Translations under genes and position numbers: made by a program
Notes under the pieces: generated by a model
The model's database searches: none
Seen by the model: the letters and a program-made list of their open reading frames with translations, nothing else
Told to the model about the DNA's origin: nothing
Assembly (NCBI GenBank): GCA_920105625.2
Contig: OV050032.1
Span: 114,560,542 to 114,624,541, forward strand
Reading direction: 5' to 3'
DNA from: Clusia tigrina
Taxonomy: Eukaryota; Arthropoda; Insecta; Diptera; Clusiidae
Length of the DNA: 64,000 bases
In this document: one piece after another, positions 52,301-64,000 of the stretch
How positions within the stretch are numbered: position 1 is the stretch's first letter
How the letters are laid out: each line of letters starts with the position of its first letter

Positions 52301-54749
52301 TTAAATTGAAAAGAGGCTCGAGTACTTTATTGTTACAAAACTTCAAGGTTTTATGACGCTCCAGTAGAAAGTTACAAGCATTTGTATGTTGCAAACTTTG
52401 ATAGGTGTAGGACGTATGGTATAGAAGTTAGGGCCATTTGAAGTTTTATCAGAGTTTGATTTGGGACTCAAGGGTAGCATAGCTTTGAGCGATGGCTTAA
52501 ATTGACAAGAGGCTCGAGTACTTTATTGTTACAAAATTTCAAGGTTTTATGACGCTCCAGTAAAAAGTTACAAGCATTTGTATGTTGCAAACTTTGATAG
52601 GTGTAGGACGTACCGTAAAGAAGTTAGGGCCATTTGAAGTTTTATCAGTATTTGATTTGGGACTCAAGGGTAGCATAGCTTTGAGCGATAGCTTAAATTG
52701 ACAAGAGGCTCGAGTACTTTATTGTTACAAAATTTTAAGGTTTTTATGACGCTCCAGTAAAAAGTTACAAGCATTTGTATGTTGCAAACTTTGATAGGTG
52801 TAGGACGTACCGTAAAGAAGTTAGGAGCGTTTGAAGTTTTATCAGTGTTTGATTTGGGACTCAAGGGTAGCATAGCTTTGAGCGATAGCTTAAATTGACA
52901 AGAGGCTCGAGTACTTTATTGTTACAAAATTTCAAAGTTTTATGACGCTCCAGTAAAAAGTTACAAGCATTTGTATGTTGCAAACTTTGATAGGTGTAGG
53001 ACGTACCGTATAGAAGTTAGGGGCGTTTGAAGTTTTATCAGTGTTTGATTTGGGACTCAAGCGTAGCATAGCTTTGAGCGATAGCTTAAATTGACAAGAG
53101 GCTCGAGTACTTTATTGTTACAAAATTTCAAGGTTTTATGACGCTCCAGTAAAAAGATACAAGCGTTTGTATGTTGCAAACTTTGATAGGTGTAGGACGT
53201 ACCGTATAGAAGTTAGGGGCGTTTAAATTTTTATCAGTGTTTGATTTGGGACTCTAGGGTAGCATAGCTTTGAGCGATGGCTTAAATTGACAAGAGGCTC
53301 GAGTACTTCATTGTTACAAAATTTCAAGGTTTTATGACGCTCCAGTAAAAAGTTACAAGCATTTGAATGTTGCCAACTTTGATAGGTGTAGGACATACCG
53401 TTTAGAAGTTAGGGCCATTTGAAGTTTTATCAGTGATTGAATTGAGACTCAAGGGTAGCATAGTTTTGAGCGATGGCTTAAATTGACAAGATTCTCGAGT
53501 ACTTTATTGTTACAAAATTTCAAGGTTTTATGACGCTCCAGTAAAAAGTTAGAATCATTTGAATGTTGCAAACTTTGATAGGTGTAGGACGTACCGTATA
53601 GAAGTTAGGGCCATTTGAAGTTTTATCAGTGTTTGATTTGGGACTCTAGGGTAGCATAGCTTTGAGCGATAGCTTAAATTGACAAGAGGCTAGAGTACTT
53701 TATTGTTACAAAACTTCAAGGTTTTATGACGCTCCAGTAAAAAGTTACAAGCATTTGAATGTTGCAAACTTTGATAGCTGTAGGACGTACCGTAAAGAAG
53801 TTAGGGGCGTTTGAAGTCTTATCAGTGTTTGATTTGGGACTCTAGGTTAGCATAGCTTTGAGCGATGGCTTAAATTGACAAGAGGCTCGAGTACTTTATT
53901 GTTACAAAACTTCAAGGTTTTATGACGCTCCAGTAAAAAGTTACAAGCATTTGAATGTTGCAAACTTTGATAGCTGTAGGACGTACCGTAAAGAAGTTAG
54001 GGGCGTTTGAAGTCTTATCAGTGTTTGATTTGGGACTCTAGGTTAGCATAGCTTTGAGCGATAGCTTAAATTGACAAGAGGCTCGAGTACTTCATTGTTA
54101 CAAAATTTCAAGGTTTTATGACGCTCCAGTAAAAAGATACAAGCATTTGTGTGATGCAAACTTTGATAGGTGTAGGATGCACCATATAGAAGTTAGGGCC
54201 ATTTGAAGTTTTATCAGTGTTTGATTTGGGACTCAAGGGTAGCATAGCTTTGAGCGATGGCTTAAATTGACAAGAGGCTCGGGTACTTCATTGTTACAAA
54301 ATTTCAAGGTTTTATGACGCTCCAGTAAAAAGTTACAAGCATTTGTATGTTGCAAACTTTGATAGGTGTAGGACGTACCGTAAGGAAGTTAGGAGCGTTT
54401 GAAGTTTTATCAGTGTTTGATTTGGGACTCAAGGGTAGCTTAGCTTTGAGCGATAGCTTAAATTGACAAGAGGCTCGAGTACTTTATTGTTACAAAATTT
54501 CAAGGTTTTATGACGCTCCAGTAAAAAGTTACAAGCATTTGTATGTTGCAAACTTTGATAGGTGTAGGACGTACCGTAAAGAAGTTAGGAGCGTTTGAAG
54601 TTTTATCAGTGTTTGATTTGGGACTCAAGGGTAGCATAGCTTTGAGCGATAGCTTAAATTGACAAGAGGCTCGAGTACTTTATTGTTACAAAATTTCAAG
54701 GTTTTATTTCGCTCCAGTAAAAAGTTACAAGCATTTGAATGTTGCAAAT
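46325..54749 (-). repeat. Right-arm block R5: 3892-bp-period pair and mosaic remainder
   Basis: The span of about 47130-48900 recurs at about 51020-52800. Shared private variants are AAGTTTGGGCC, a 31-bp deletion giving GAATGTATAGAAG, AAATAGTAAGG, TATAAGGCTCC, GATTTTTGACTC and CGTATGGTATAG. The 3892-bp offset equals 20 x 196 minus 31 plus three single-base insertions, near 47887, 49651 and 50690. Monomers near 50570-51000 reappear near 52890-53320, and a GTCTTATC / CTAGGTTAGC monomer is tandemly repeated near 53775 and 53971. Confidence 0.85.
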
Positions 54750-57700
54750 TTTGATAGGTGTAGGACGTACCGTAAAGAAGTTAGAGGCGTTTGAAGTTTT
54801 ATCAGTGTTTGATTTGGGACTCAAGCGTAGCATAGCTTTGAGCGATAGCTTAAATTGACAAGAGGCTCGAGTACTTTATTGTTACAAAATTTCAAGGTTT
54901 TATGACGCTCCAGTAAAAAGATACAAGCATTTATATGTTGCAAACTTTGATAGGTGTAGGACGTACCGTATAGAATTTAGGGGCGTTTGAATTTTTATCA
55001 GTGTTTGATTTGGGACTCTAGGGTAGCATAGCTTTGAGCGATGGCTTAAATTGGCAAGAGGCTCGAGTACTTCATTGTTACAAAATTTCAAAGTTTTATG
55101 ACGCTCCAGTAAAAAGTTACAAGCATTTGTATGTTGCAAACTTTGATAGGTGTAGGACGTACCGTATAGAAGTTAGGGGCGTTTGAAGTTTTATCAGTGT
55201 TTGATTTGGGACTCAAGCGTAGCATAGCTTTGAGCGATAGCTTAAATTGACAAGATTCTCGAGTACTTTATTGTTACAAAATTTCAAGGTTTTATGACGC
55301 TCCAGTAAAAAGTTAGAATCATTTGAATGTTGCAAACTTTGATAGGTGTAGGACGTACCGTATAGAAGTTAGGGCCATTTGAAGTTTTATCAGTGTTTGA
55401 GTTGGGACTCCAGGGTAGCATAGCTTTGAGCGATAGCTTAAATTGACAAGAGGCTAGAGTACTTTATTGTTACAAAACTTCAAGGTTTTATGACGCTCCA
55501 GTAAAAAGTTACAAGCATTTGAATGTTGCAAACTTTGATAGCTGTAGGACGTACCGTAAAGAAGTTAGGGGCGTTTGAAGTCTTATCAGTGTTTGATTTG
55601 GGACTCTAGGTTAGCATAACTTTGAGCGATAGCTTAAATTAACAAGAGGCTCGAGTACTTTATTGTTACAAAACTTCAAGGATTTATGACGGTCCAGTAA
55701 AAAGTTACAAGCATTTGAATGTTGCAAACTTTGATAGCTGTAGGACGTACCGTAAAGAAGTTAGGGGCGTTTGAAGTCTTATCAGTGTTTGATTTGGGAC
55801 TCTAGGTTAGCATAGCTTTGAGCGATAGCTTAAATTGACAAGAGGCTCGAGTACTTCATTGTTACAAAATTTCAAGGTTTTATGACGCTCCAGTAAAAAG
55901 ATACAAGCATTTGTGTGTTGCAAACTTTGATAGGTGTAGGATGTACCGTATAGAAGTTAGGGCCATTTGAAGTTTTATCAGTGTTTGATTTGGGACTCAA
56001 GGGTAGCATAGCTTTGAGCGATGGCTTAAATTGACAAGAGGCTCGGGTACTTCATTGTTACACAATTTCAAGGTTTTATGACGCTCCAGTAAAAAGTTAC
56101 AAGCATTTGTATGTTGCAAACTTTGATAGGTGTAGGACGTACCGTAAGGAAGTTAGGAGCGTTTGAAGTTTTATCAGTGTTTGATTTGGGACTCAAGGGT
56201 AGCTTAGCTTTGAGCGATAGCTTAAATTGACAAGAGGCTCGAGTACTTTATTGTTACAAAATTTCAAGGTTTTATGACGCTCCAGTAAAAAGTTACAAGC
56301 ATTTGTATGTTGCAAACTTTGATAGGTGTAGGACGTACCGTAAAGAAGTTAGGAGCGTTTGAAGTTTTATCAGTGTTTGATTTGGGACTCAAGGGTAGCT
56401 TTGAGCGATAGCTTAAATTGACAAGAGGCTCGAGTACTTTATTGTTACAAAATTTCAAGGTTTTATTTTGCTCCAGTAAAAAGTTACAAGCATTTGAATG
56501 TTGCAAACTTTGATAGGTGTAGGACGTACCGTAAAGAAGTTAGAGGCGTTTGAAGTTTTATCAGTGTTTGATTTGGGACTCAAGCGTAGCATAGCTTTGA
56601 GCGATAGCTTAAATTGACAAGAGGCTCGAGTACTTTATTGTTACAAAATTTCAAGGTTTTATGACGCTCCAGTAAAAAGTTACAAGCATATGTATGTTGG
56701 AAACTTTTATATGTGTAGGACGTACCGTAAGGAAGTTAGAGCCATTTGAAGTTTTATCAGTGTTTGATTTGGGACTCAAGGGTAGCATAGCTTTTTGCGA
56801 TGGCCTAAATTGACAAGAGGCTCGAGTTCTTTATTGTTACAAAATTTCAAGGTTTTATGACGCTCCAGTAAAAAGTTACAATCATTTGAATGTTGCAAAC
56901 TTTGATAGGTGTAGGACGTACCGTATAGAAGTTAGGGCCATTTGAAATTTTATCAGTGTTGGATTTGGTACTCAAGGGTAGCATAGTTTTGAGCGATGGC
57001 TTAAATTGACAAGAGGCTCGAGTACTTTATTGTTACAAAATGTCAAGGTTTTATGACGCTCCAGTAAAAAGTTACAAGCATTTGTATGTTGCAAACTTTG
57101 ATAGGTGTAGGACGTACCGTAAAGAAGTTAGGGCCATTTGAAATTTTATCAGTTATTGATTTGGGACTCAAGGGTAGCATAGCTTTGAGCGATGGCTTAA
57201 TTTGACAAGAGGCTCGAGTACTTTGTTGTTACAAAACTTCAAGGTTTTATGACGCTCCAGTAAAAAGTTACAAGCATTTGAATGTGGCAAACTTTGATAG
57301 GGGTAGGACGTACCGTAAAGAAGTTAGGGGCGTTTGAAGTTTTATCAGTGTTTGATTTGGGACTCTAGGGTAGCATAGCTTTGAGCGATGGCTTAAATTG
57401 ACAAGAGGCTCGAGTACTTTATTGTTACAAAACTTCAAGGTTTTATGACGCTCCAGTAAAAAGTTACAAGCATTTGTATGTTGCAAACTTTGATAGGTGT
57501 AGGACGTACGGTATAGAAGTTTGGGCCATTTGAAGTTTTATCAGTGTTTGATTTGGGACTCAAGGGTAGCATAGCTTTGAGCGATGGCTTAAATTGACAA
57601 GAGGCTCGAGTACTTTATTGTTACAAAATTTCAAGGTTTTATGACGCTCCAGTAAAAAGGTACAAGCATTTGTATGTTGCAAACTTTGATAGGTGTAGGA

Positions 57701-57880
57701 CGTACCGTAAAGAAGTTAGGGCCATTTGAAGTTTTATCAGTGTTTGATTTGGGACTCAAGGGTAGCATAGCTTTGAGCGATGGCTTAAATTGACAAGAGG
57801 CTCGAGTACTTTATTGTTACAAAATTTCAAGGTTTTATTTTGCTCCAGTAAAAAGTTACAAGCATTTGAATGTTGCAAAC
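54750..57880 (-). repeat. 3131-bp segmental tandem duplication, copy 1
   Basis: This is a sixteen-monomer segment of 3131 bp (16 x 196 minus 5). It holds rare variants: GAATTTAGGGGCG, GGATTTATGACGGTCC, AGTTGGGACTCC, a 5-bp deletion giving GGGTAGCTTTGAG near 56398, AAACTTTTATATG, GCTTTTTGCGATGG, GTTGGATTTGG, ACTTTGTTGTTAC, GATAGGGGTAGG and AAAAGGTACAAGC. All recur 3131 bp later. The left boundary lies near 54750, since TTTCGCTCC and CAAATTTTG just before it differ from copy 2. Confidence 0.93.
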
Positions 57881-60800
57881 TTTGATAGGTGTAGGACGTA
57901 CCGTAAAGAAGTTAGAGGCGTTTGAAGTTTTATCAGTGTTTGATTTGGGACTCAAGCGTAGCATAGCTTTGAGCGATAGCTTAAATTGACAAGAGGCTCG
58001 AGTACTTTATTGTTACAAAATTTCAAGGTTTTATGACGCTCCAGTAAAAAGATACAAGCATTTATATGTTGCAAACTTTGATAGGTGTAGGACGTACCGT
58101 ATAGAATTTAGGGGCGTTTGAATTTTTATCAGTGTTTGATTTGGGACTCTAGGGTAGCATAGCTTTGAGCGATGGCTTAAATTGGCAAGAGGCTCGAGTA
58201 CTTCATTGTTACAAAATTTCAAAGTTTTATGACGCTCCAGTAAAAAGTTACAAGCATTTGTATGTTGCAAACTTTGATAGGTGTAGGACGTACCGTATAG
58301 AAGTTAGGGGCGTTTGAAGTTTTATCAGTGTTTGATTTGGGACTCAAGCGTAGCATAGCTTTGAGCGATAGCTTAAATTGACAAGATTCTCGAGTACTTT
58401 ATTGTTACAAAATTTCAAGGTTTTATGACGCTCCAGTAAAAAGTTAGAATCATTTGAATGTTGCAAACTTTGATAGGTGTAGGACGTACCGTATAGAAGT
58501 TAGGGCCATTTGAAGTTTTATCAGTGTTTGAGTTGGGACTCCAGGGTAGCATAGCTTTGAGCGATAGCTTAAATTGACAAGAGGCTAGAGTACTTTATTG
58601 TTACAAAACTTCAAGGTTTTATGACGCTCCAGTAAAAAGTTACAAGCATTTGAATGTTGCAAACTTTGATAGCTGTAGGACGTACCGTAAAGAAGTTAGG
58701 GGCGTTTGAAGTCTTATCAGTGTTTGATTTGGGACTCTAGGTTAGCATAACTTTGAGCGATAGCTTAAATTAACAAGAGGCTCGAGTACTTTATTGTTAC
58801 AAAACTTCAAGGATTTATGACGGTCCAGTAAAAAGTTACAAGCATTTGAATGTTGCAAACTTTGATAGCTGTAGGACGTACCGTAAAGAAGTTAGGGGCG
58901 TTTGAAGTCTTATCAGTGTTTGATTTGGGACTCTAGGTTAGCATAGCTTTGAGCGATAGCTTAAATTGACAAGAGGCTCGAGTACTTCATTGTTACAAAA
59001 TTTCAAGGTTTTATGACGCTCCAGTAAAAAGATACAAGCATTTGTGTGTTGCAAACTTTGATAGGTGTAGGATGTACCGTATAGAAGTTAGGGCCATTTG
59101 AAGTTTTATCAGTGTTTGATTTGGGACTCAAGGGTAGCATAGCTTTGAGCGATGGCTTAAATTGACAAGAGGCTCGGGTACTTCATTGTTACACAATTTC
59201 AAGGTTTTATGACGCTCCAGTAAAAAGTTACAAGCATTTGTATGTTGCAAACTTTGATAGGTGTAGGACGTACCGTAAGGAAGTTAGGAGCGTTTGAAGT
59301 TTTATCAGTGTTTGATTTGGGACTCAAGGGTAGCTTAGCTTTGAGCGATAGCTTAAATTGACAAGAGGCTCGAGTACTTTATTGTTACAAAATTTCAAGG
59401 TTTTATGACGCTCCAGTAAAAAGTTACAAGCATTTGTATGTTGCAAACTTTGATAGGTGTAGGACGTACCGTAAAGAAGTTAGGAGCGTTTGAAGTTTTA
59501 TCAGTGTTTGATTTGGGACTCAAGGGTAGCTTTGAGCGATAGCTTAAATTGACAAGAGGCTCGAGTACTTTATTGTTACAAAATTTCAAGGTTTTATTTT
59601 GCTCCAGTAAAAAGTTACAAGCATTTGAATGTTGCAAACTTTGATAGGTGTAGGACGTACCGTAAAGAAGTTAGAGGCGTTTGAAGTTTTATCAGTGTTT
59701 GATTTGGGACTCAAGCGTAGCATAGCTTTGAGCGATAGCTTAAATTGACAAGAGGCTCGAGTACTTTATTGTTACAAAATTTCAAGGTTTTATGACGCTC
59801 CAGTAAAAAGTTACAAGCATATGTATGTTGGAAACTTTTATATGTGTAGGACGTACCGTAAGGAAGTTAGAGCCATTTGAAGTTTTATCAGTGTTTGATT
59901 TGGGACTCAAGGGTAGCATAGCTTTTTGCGATGGCCTAAATTGACAAGAGGCTCGAGTTCTTTATTGTTACAAAATTTCAAGGTTTTATGACGCTCCAGT
60001 AAAAAGTTACAATCATTTGAATGTTGCAAACTTTGATAGGTGTAGGACGTACCGTATAGAAGTTAGGGCCATTTGAAATTTTATCAGTGTTGGATTTGGT
60101 ACTCAAGGGTAGCATAGTTTTGAGCGATGGCTTAAATTGACAAGAGGCTCGAGTACTTTATTGTTACAAAATGTCAAGGTTTTATGACGCTCCAGTAAAA
60201 AGTTACAAGCATTTGTATGTTGCAAACTTTGATAGGTGTAGGACGTACCGTAAAGAAGTTAGGGCCATTTGAAATTTTATCAGTTATTGATTTGGGACTC
60301 AAGGGTAGCATAGCTTTGAGCGATGGCTTAATTTGACAAGAGGCTCGAGTACTTTGTTGTTACAAAACTTCAAGGTTTTATGACGCTCCAGTAAAAAGTT
60401 ACAAGCATTTGAATGTGGCAAACTTTGATAGGGGTAGGACGTACCGTAAAGAAGTTAGGGGCGTTTGAAGTTTTATCAGTGTTTGATTTGGGACTCTAGG
60501 GTAGCATAGCTTTGAGCGATGGCTTAAATTGACAAGAGGCTCGAGTACTTTATTGTTACAAAACTTCAAGGTTTTATGACGCTCCAGTAAAAAGTTACAA
60601 GCATTTGTATGTTGCAAACTTTGATAGGTGTAGGACGTACGGTATAGAAGTTTGGGCCATTTGAAGTTTTATCAGTGTTTGATTTGGGACTCAAGGGTAG
60701 CATAGCTTTGAGCGATGGCTTAAATTGACAAGAGGCTCGAGTACTTTATTGTTACAAAATTTCAAGGTTTTATGACGCTCCAGTAAAAAGGTACAAGCAT

Positions 60801-60954
60801 TTGTATGTTGCAAACTTTGATAGGTGTAGGACGTACCGTAAAGAAGTTAGGGCCATTTGAAGTTTTATCAGTGTTTGATTTGGGACTCAAGGGTAGCATA
60901 GCTTTGAGCGATGGCTTAAATTGACAAGAGGCTCGAGTACTTTATTGTTACAAA
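57881..60954 (-). repeat. 3131-bp segmental tandem duplication, copy 2
   Basis: Every private variant checked from copy 1 is present at +3131, including the 5-bp deletion (near 59529). Similarity ends near 60954, where AAAAGTTCAAGG replaces the AAAATTTCAAGG found at the equivalent point in copy 1. The absence of differences at the sites compared suggests a very young duplication or an assembly duplication. Confidence 0.93.
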
Positions 60955-63900
60955 AGTTCAAGGTTTTATGACGCTCCAGTAAAAAGTTACAAGCATTTGA
61001 ATGTTGCAAACTTTGATAGGTGTAGGACGTACCGTATAGAAGTTAGGGGCGTTTGAAGTTTTATCAGTGTTTGATTTGGGACTCTAGTGTAGCATAGTTT
61101 TGAGCGATAGCTTAAATTGACAAGAGGCTCGAGTACTTTATTGTTACAAAATAGTAAGGTTTTATGACGCTCCAGTAAAAACTTACAAGCATTTGTATGT
61201 TGCAAACTTTGATATGTGTAGGACGTACCGTAAAGAAGTTAGAGCCATTTGAAGTTTTATCAGTGTTTGATTTGGGACTCAAGGGTAGCATAGCTTTGAG
61301 CGATGGCCTAAATTGACAAGAGGCTCGAGTACCTTATTGTTACAAAATTTCAAGGTTTTATAAGGCTCCAGTAAAAAGTTACAATCATTTGAATGTTGCA
61401 AACTTTGATAGGTGTAGGACGTACCTTATAGAAGTTAGGGCCATTTGAAATTTTATCAGTGTTTGATTTGGTACTCAAGGGTAGCATAGCTTTGAGCGAT
61501 GGCTTAAATTGACAAGAGGCTCGAGTACTTTATTGTTACAAAATTTCAAGGTTTTATGACGCTCCAGTAAAAAGTTACAAGCATTTGTATGTTGCAAACT
61601 TTGATAGGTGTAGGACGTACCGTAAAGAAGTTAGGGCCATTTGAAATTTTATCAGAGTTTGATTTGGGACTCAAGGGTAGCATAGCTTTGAGCGATGGCT
61701 TAATTTGACAAGAGGCTCGAGTACTTTATTGTTACAAAATTTCAAGGTTTTATGACGCTCCAGTAAAAAGTTACAAGCATTTGAATGTTGCAAACTTTGA
61801 TAGGTGTAGGACGTACCGTAAAGAAGTTAGGGGCGTTTGAAGTTTTATCAGTGTTTGATTTGGGACTCTAGGGTAGCATAGCTTTGAGCGATGGCTTAAA
61901 TTGACAAGAGGCTCGAGTACTTTATTGTTACAAAACTTCAAGGTTTTATGACGCTCCAGTAAAAAGTTACAAGCATTTGTATGTTGCAAACTTTGATAGG
62001 TGTAGGACGTATGGTATAGAAGTTAGGGCCATTTGAAGTTTTATCAGTGTTTGATTTGGGACTCAAGGGTAGCATAGCTTTGAGCGATGGCTTAAATTGA
62101 CAAGAGGCTCGAGTACTTTATTGTTACAAAATTTCAAGGTTTTATGACGCTCCAGTAAAAAGTTACCAGCATTTGTATGTTGCAAACTTTGATAGGTGTA
62201 GGACGTACCGTAAAGAAGTTAGGGCCATTTGAAGTTTTATCAGTATTTGATTTGGGACTCAAGGGTAGCATAGCTTTGAGCGATGGCTTAAATTGACAAG
62301 AGGCTCGAGTACTTTATTGTTACAAAATTTCAAGGTTTTATGACGCTCCAGTAAAAAGTTACAAGCATTTGTATGTTGCAAACTTTGATAGGTGTAGGAC
62401 GTACCGTAAAGAAGTTAGGGGCGTTTGAAGTTTTATCAGTGTTTGATTTGGGACTCTAGGGTAGCCTAGCTTTGAGCGATGGCTTAAATTGACAAGAGGC
62501 TCGAGTACTTTATTGTTACAAAACTTCAAGGTTTTATGACGCTCCAGTAAAAAGTTACAAGCATTTGTATGTTGCAAACTTTGATAGGTGTAGGACGTAC
62601 CGTATAGAAGTTAGGGCCATTTGAAGTTTTATCAGTGTTTGATTTGGGACTCAAGGGTAGCATAGCTTTGAGCGATGGCTTAAATTGACAAGAGGCTCGA
62701 GTACTTTATTGTTACAAAATTTCAAGGTTTTATGACGCTCCAGTAAAAAGTTACAAGCATTTGTATGTTGCAAACTTTGATAGGTGTAGGACGTACCGTA
62801 AAGAAGTTAGGGGCGTTTGAAGTTTTATCAGTGTTTGATTTGGGACTCAAGGGTAGCATAGCTTTGAGCGATGGCTTAAATAGACAAGAAGCTCGAGTAC
62901 TTTATTGTTACAAAACTTCAAGGTTTTATGACGCTCCAGTAAAAAGTTACAAGCATTTGTATGTTGCAAACTTTGATAGGTGTAGGACGTACCGTATAGA
63001 AGTTAGGGCCATTTGAAGTTTTATCAGTGTTTGATTTGGGACTCAAGGGTAGCATAGCTTTGAGCGATGGCTTAAATTGACAAGAGGCTCGAGTACTTTA
63101 TTGCTACAAAATTTCAAGGTTTTATGACGCTCCAGTAAAAAGTTACAAGCATTTGAATGTTGCAAACTTTGATAGGTGTAGGACGTAACGTATAGAAGTT
63201 AGGGCCATTTGAAGTTTTATCAATGTTTGATTTGGGACTCTAGGGTAGCATAGCTTTGAGCGATAGCTTAAATTGACAAGAGGCTCGAGTACTTTATTGT
63301 TACAAAATTTGAAGGTTTTATGACGCTCCAGTAAAAAGATACAAGCATTTGTATGTTGCAAACTTTGATAGGTGTAGGACGTACCGTAAAGAAGTTAGGG
63401 CCATTTGAAATTTCATCAGAGTTTGATTTGGGACTCAAGGGTAGCATAGCTTTGAGCGATGGCTTAATTTGACAAGAGGCTCGAGTACTTTATTGTTACA
63501 AAATTTCAAGGTTTTATGACGCTCCAGTAAAAAGTTACAAGCATTTGAATGTTGCAAACTTTGATAGGTGTAGGACGTACCGTAAAGAAGTTAGGGGCGT
63601 TTGAAGTTTTATCAGTGTTTGATTTGGGACTCTAGGGTAGCATAGCTTTGAGCGATGGCTTAAATTGACAAGAGGCTCGAGTACTTTATTGTTACAAAAC
63701 TTCAAGGTTTTATGACGCTCCAGTAAAAAGTTACAAGCATTTGTATGTTGCAAACTTTGATAGGTGTAGGACGTATGGTATAGAAGTTAGGGCCATTTGA
63801 AGTTTTATCAGTGTTTGATTTGGGACTCAAGGGTAGCATAGCTTTGAGCGATGGCTTAAATTGACAAGAGGCTCGAGTACTTTATTGTTACAAAATTTCA

Positions 63901-64000
63901 AGGTTTTATGACGCTCCAGTAAAAAGTTACCAGCATTTGTACGTTGCAAACTTTGATAGGTGTAGGACGTACCGTAAAGAAGTTAGGGCCATTTGAAGTT
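60955..64000 (-). repeat. Right-arm block R7: third relative of block R5, 1764-bp register
   Basis: Markers of block R5 return: AAATAGTAAGG near 61151, TATAAGGCTCC near 61360, ATCAGAGTTTG near 61651 and CGTATGGTATAG near 62009. The 31-bp deletion does not: the monomer at about 60990-61185 is full length. ATCAGAG (61651 and 63415) and TTACCAGC (62163 and 63927) recur at exactly 1764 bp, so a nonamer unit repeats here and continues past the window edge. Confidence 0.87.

Larger units (their letters stand above)
18467..64000 (-). repeat. Right satellite array, same 196-bp family, reverse orientation
   Basis: Every monomer from here to the window end is the reverse complement of the left-arm monomer, for example GGACGTACCG, CTCGAGTACTTTATTGTTAC and GACGCTCCAGTAAAAAG. 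The arm holds about 232 monomers without interruption by unique sequence or transposons. No T monomer was seen. Marker variants recur at 1764 bp (nine monomers) over much of the arm, with larger nested duplications in its distal part. Occasional small indels act as markers: an extra A in CAGTAAAAAAGATAC, a 31-bp deletion near 47547 and 51440, and a 5-bp deletion near 56398 and 59529. Confidence 0.98.

Noticed and set aside
385..63753. About one hundred open frames of 66-82 codons encoding near-identical peptides that begin MQHTNACNF.
   Set aside because: They start at TTG, not ATG, run once through a monomer and stop at the TAA early in the next. Frame shifts by one per 196-bp monomer, many monomers break the frame, and no start context, signal, domain or gene structure is present. 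They are chance open frames copied by the repeat.
1..64000. A CRISPR array, because of regular direct repeats.
   Set aside because: The repeats are contiguous 196-bp units with no unique spacers, no cas genes and eukaryotic satellite organisation.
1..64000. A CENP-B box or telomere repeat within the monomer.
   Set aside because: The consensus shows no match to the CENP-B box pattern and no TTTAGGG or TTAGGG tandem. Isolated look-alikes such as TTTAGG are single variants.

Overview
The whole 64-kb window is satellite DNA from a eukaryotic genome. It is one family of tandem repeat, with a unit (monomer) of 196 bp and about 38% G+C in the monomer I counted. No gene, tRNA, rRNA, transposable element, CRISPR array or unique flanking sequence is visible, and both window edges lie inside the array. 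The species cannot be named from sequence alone. Monomer size, base composition and multi-monomer higher-order repeats (HORs) fit a centromeric or pericentromeric satellite of a plant or other large-genome eukaryote; that placement is inference.

Layout. Positions 1-18266 hold about 85 full monomers plus 11 copies of a 116-bp internally deleted monomer, all in one orientation. Positions 18267-18466 are exactly 200 N, an assembly gap. Positions 18467-64000 hold about 232 monomers in the opposite orientation. The orientation changes only at the gap, so a scaffolding choice is at least as likely as a true inversion.

Left arm. From 3323 onward it is a punctuated HOR. The canonical unit is 1488 bp: the 116-bp truncated monomer (T) followed by seven full monomers of recognisable types (m1-m7). 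Variant units of 900, 1096, 1880 and 2272 bp differ by whole monomers, so every T-to-T distance equals 116 + 196n. Positions 1-3322 use related monomer types without T and carry a 2154-bp-period duplication.

Right arm. I saw no T monomer here. The basic register is nine monomers (1764 bp), overlaid by nested larger duplications with periods of 3726, 2157, 2549, 3892 and 3131 bp. Each period equals a multiple of 196 corrected by identifiable small indels. The 3131-bp pair at 54750-60954 shares every private variant I checked and looks like a very recent event.

The many 70-82-residue open frames are by-products of the repeat: most begin at TTG, run through one monomer and stop in the next. I annotate none as genes. 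I found no new protein or RNA system. The points of interest are the array architecture, its recombination history and the orientation flip at the gap.
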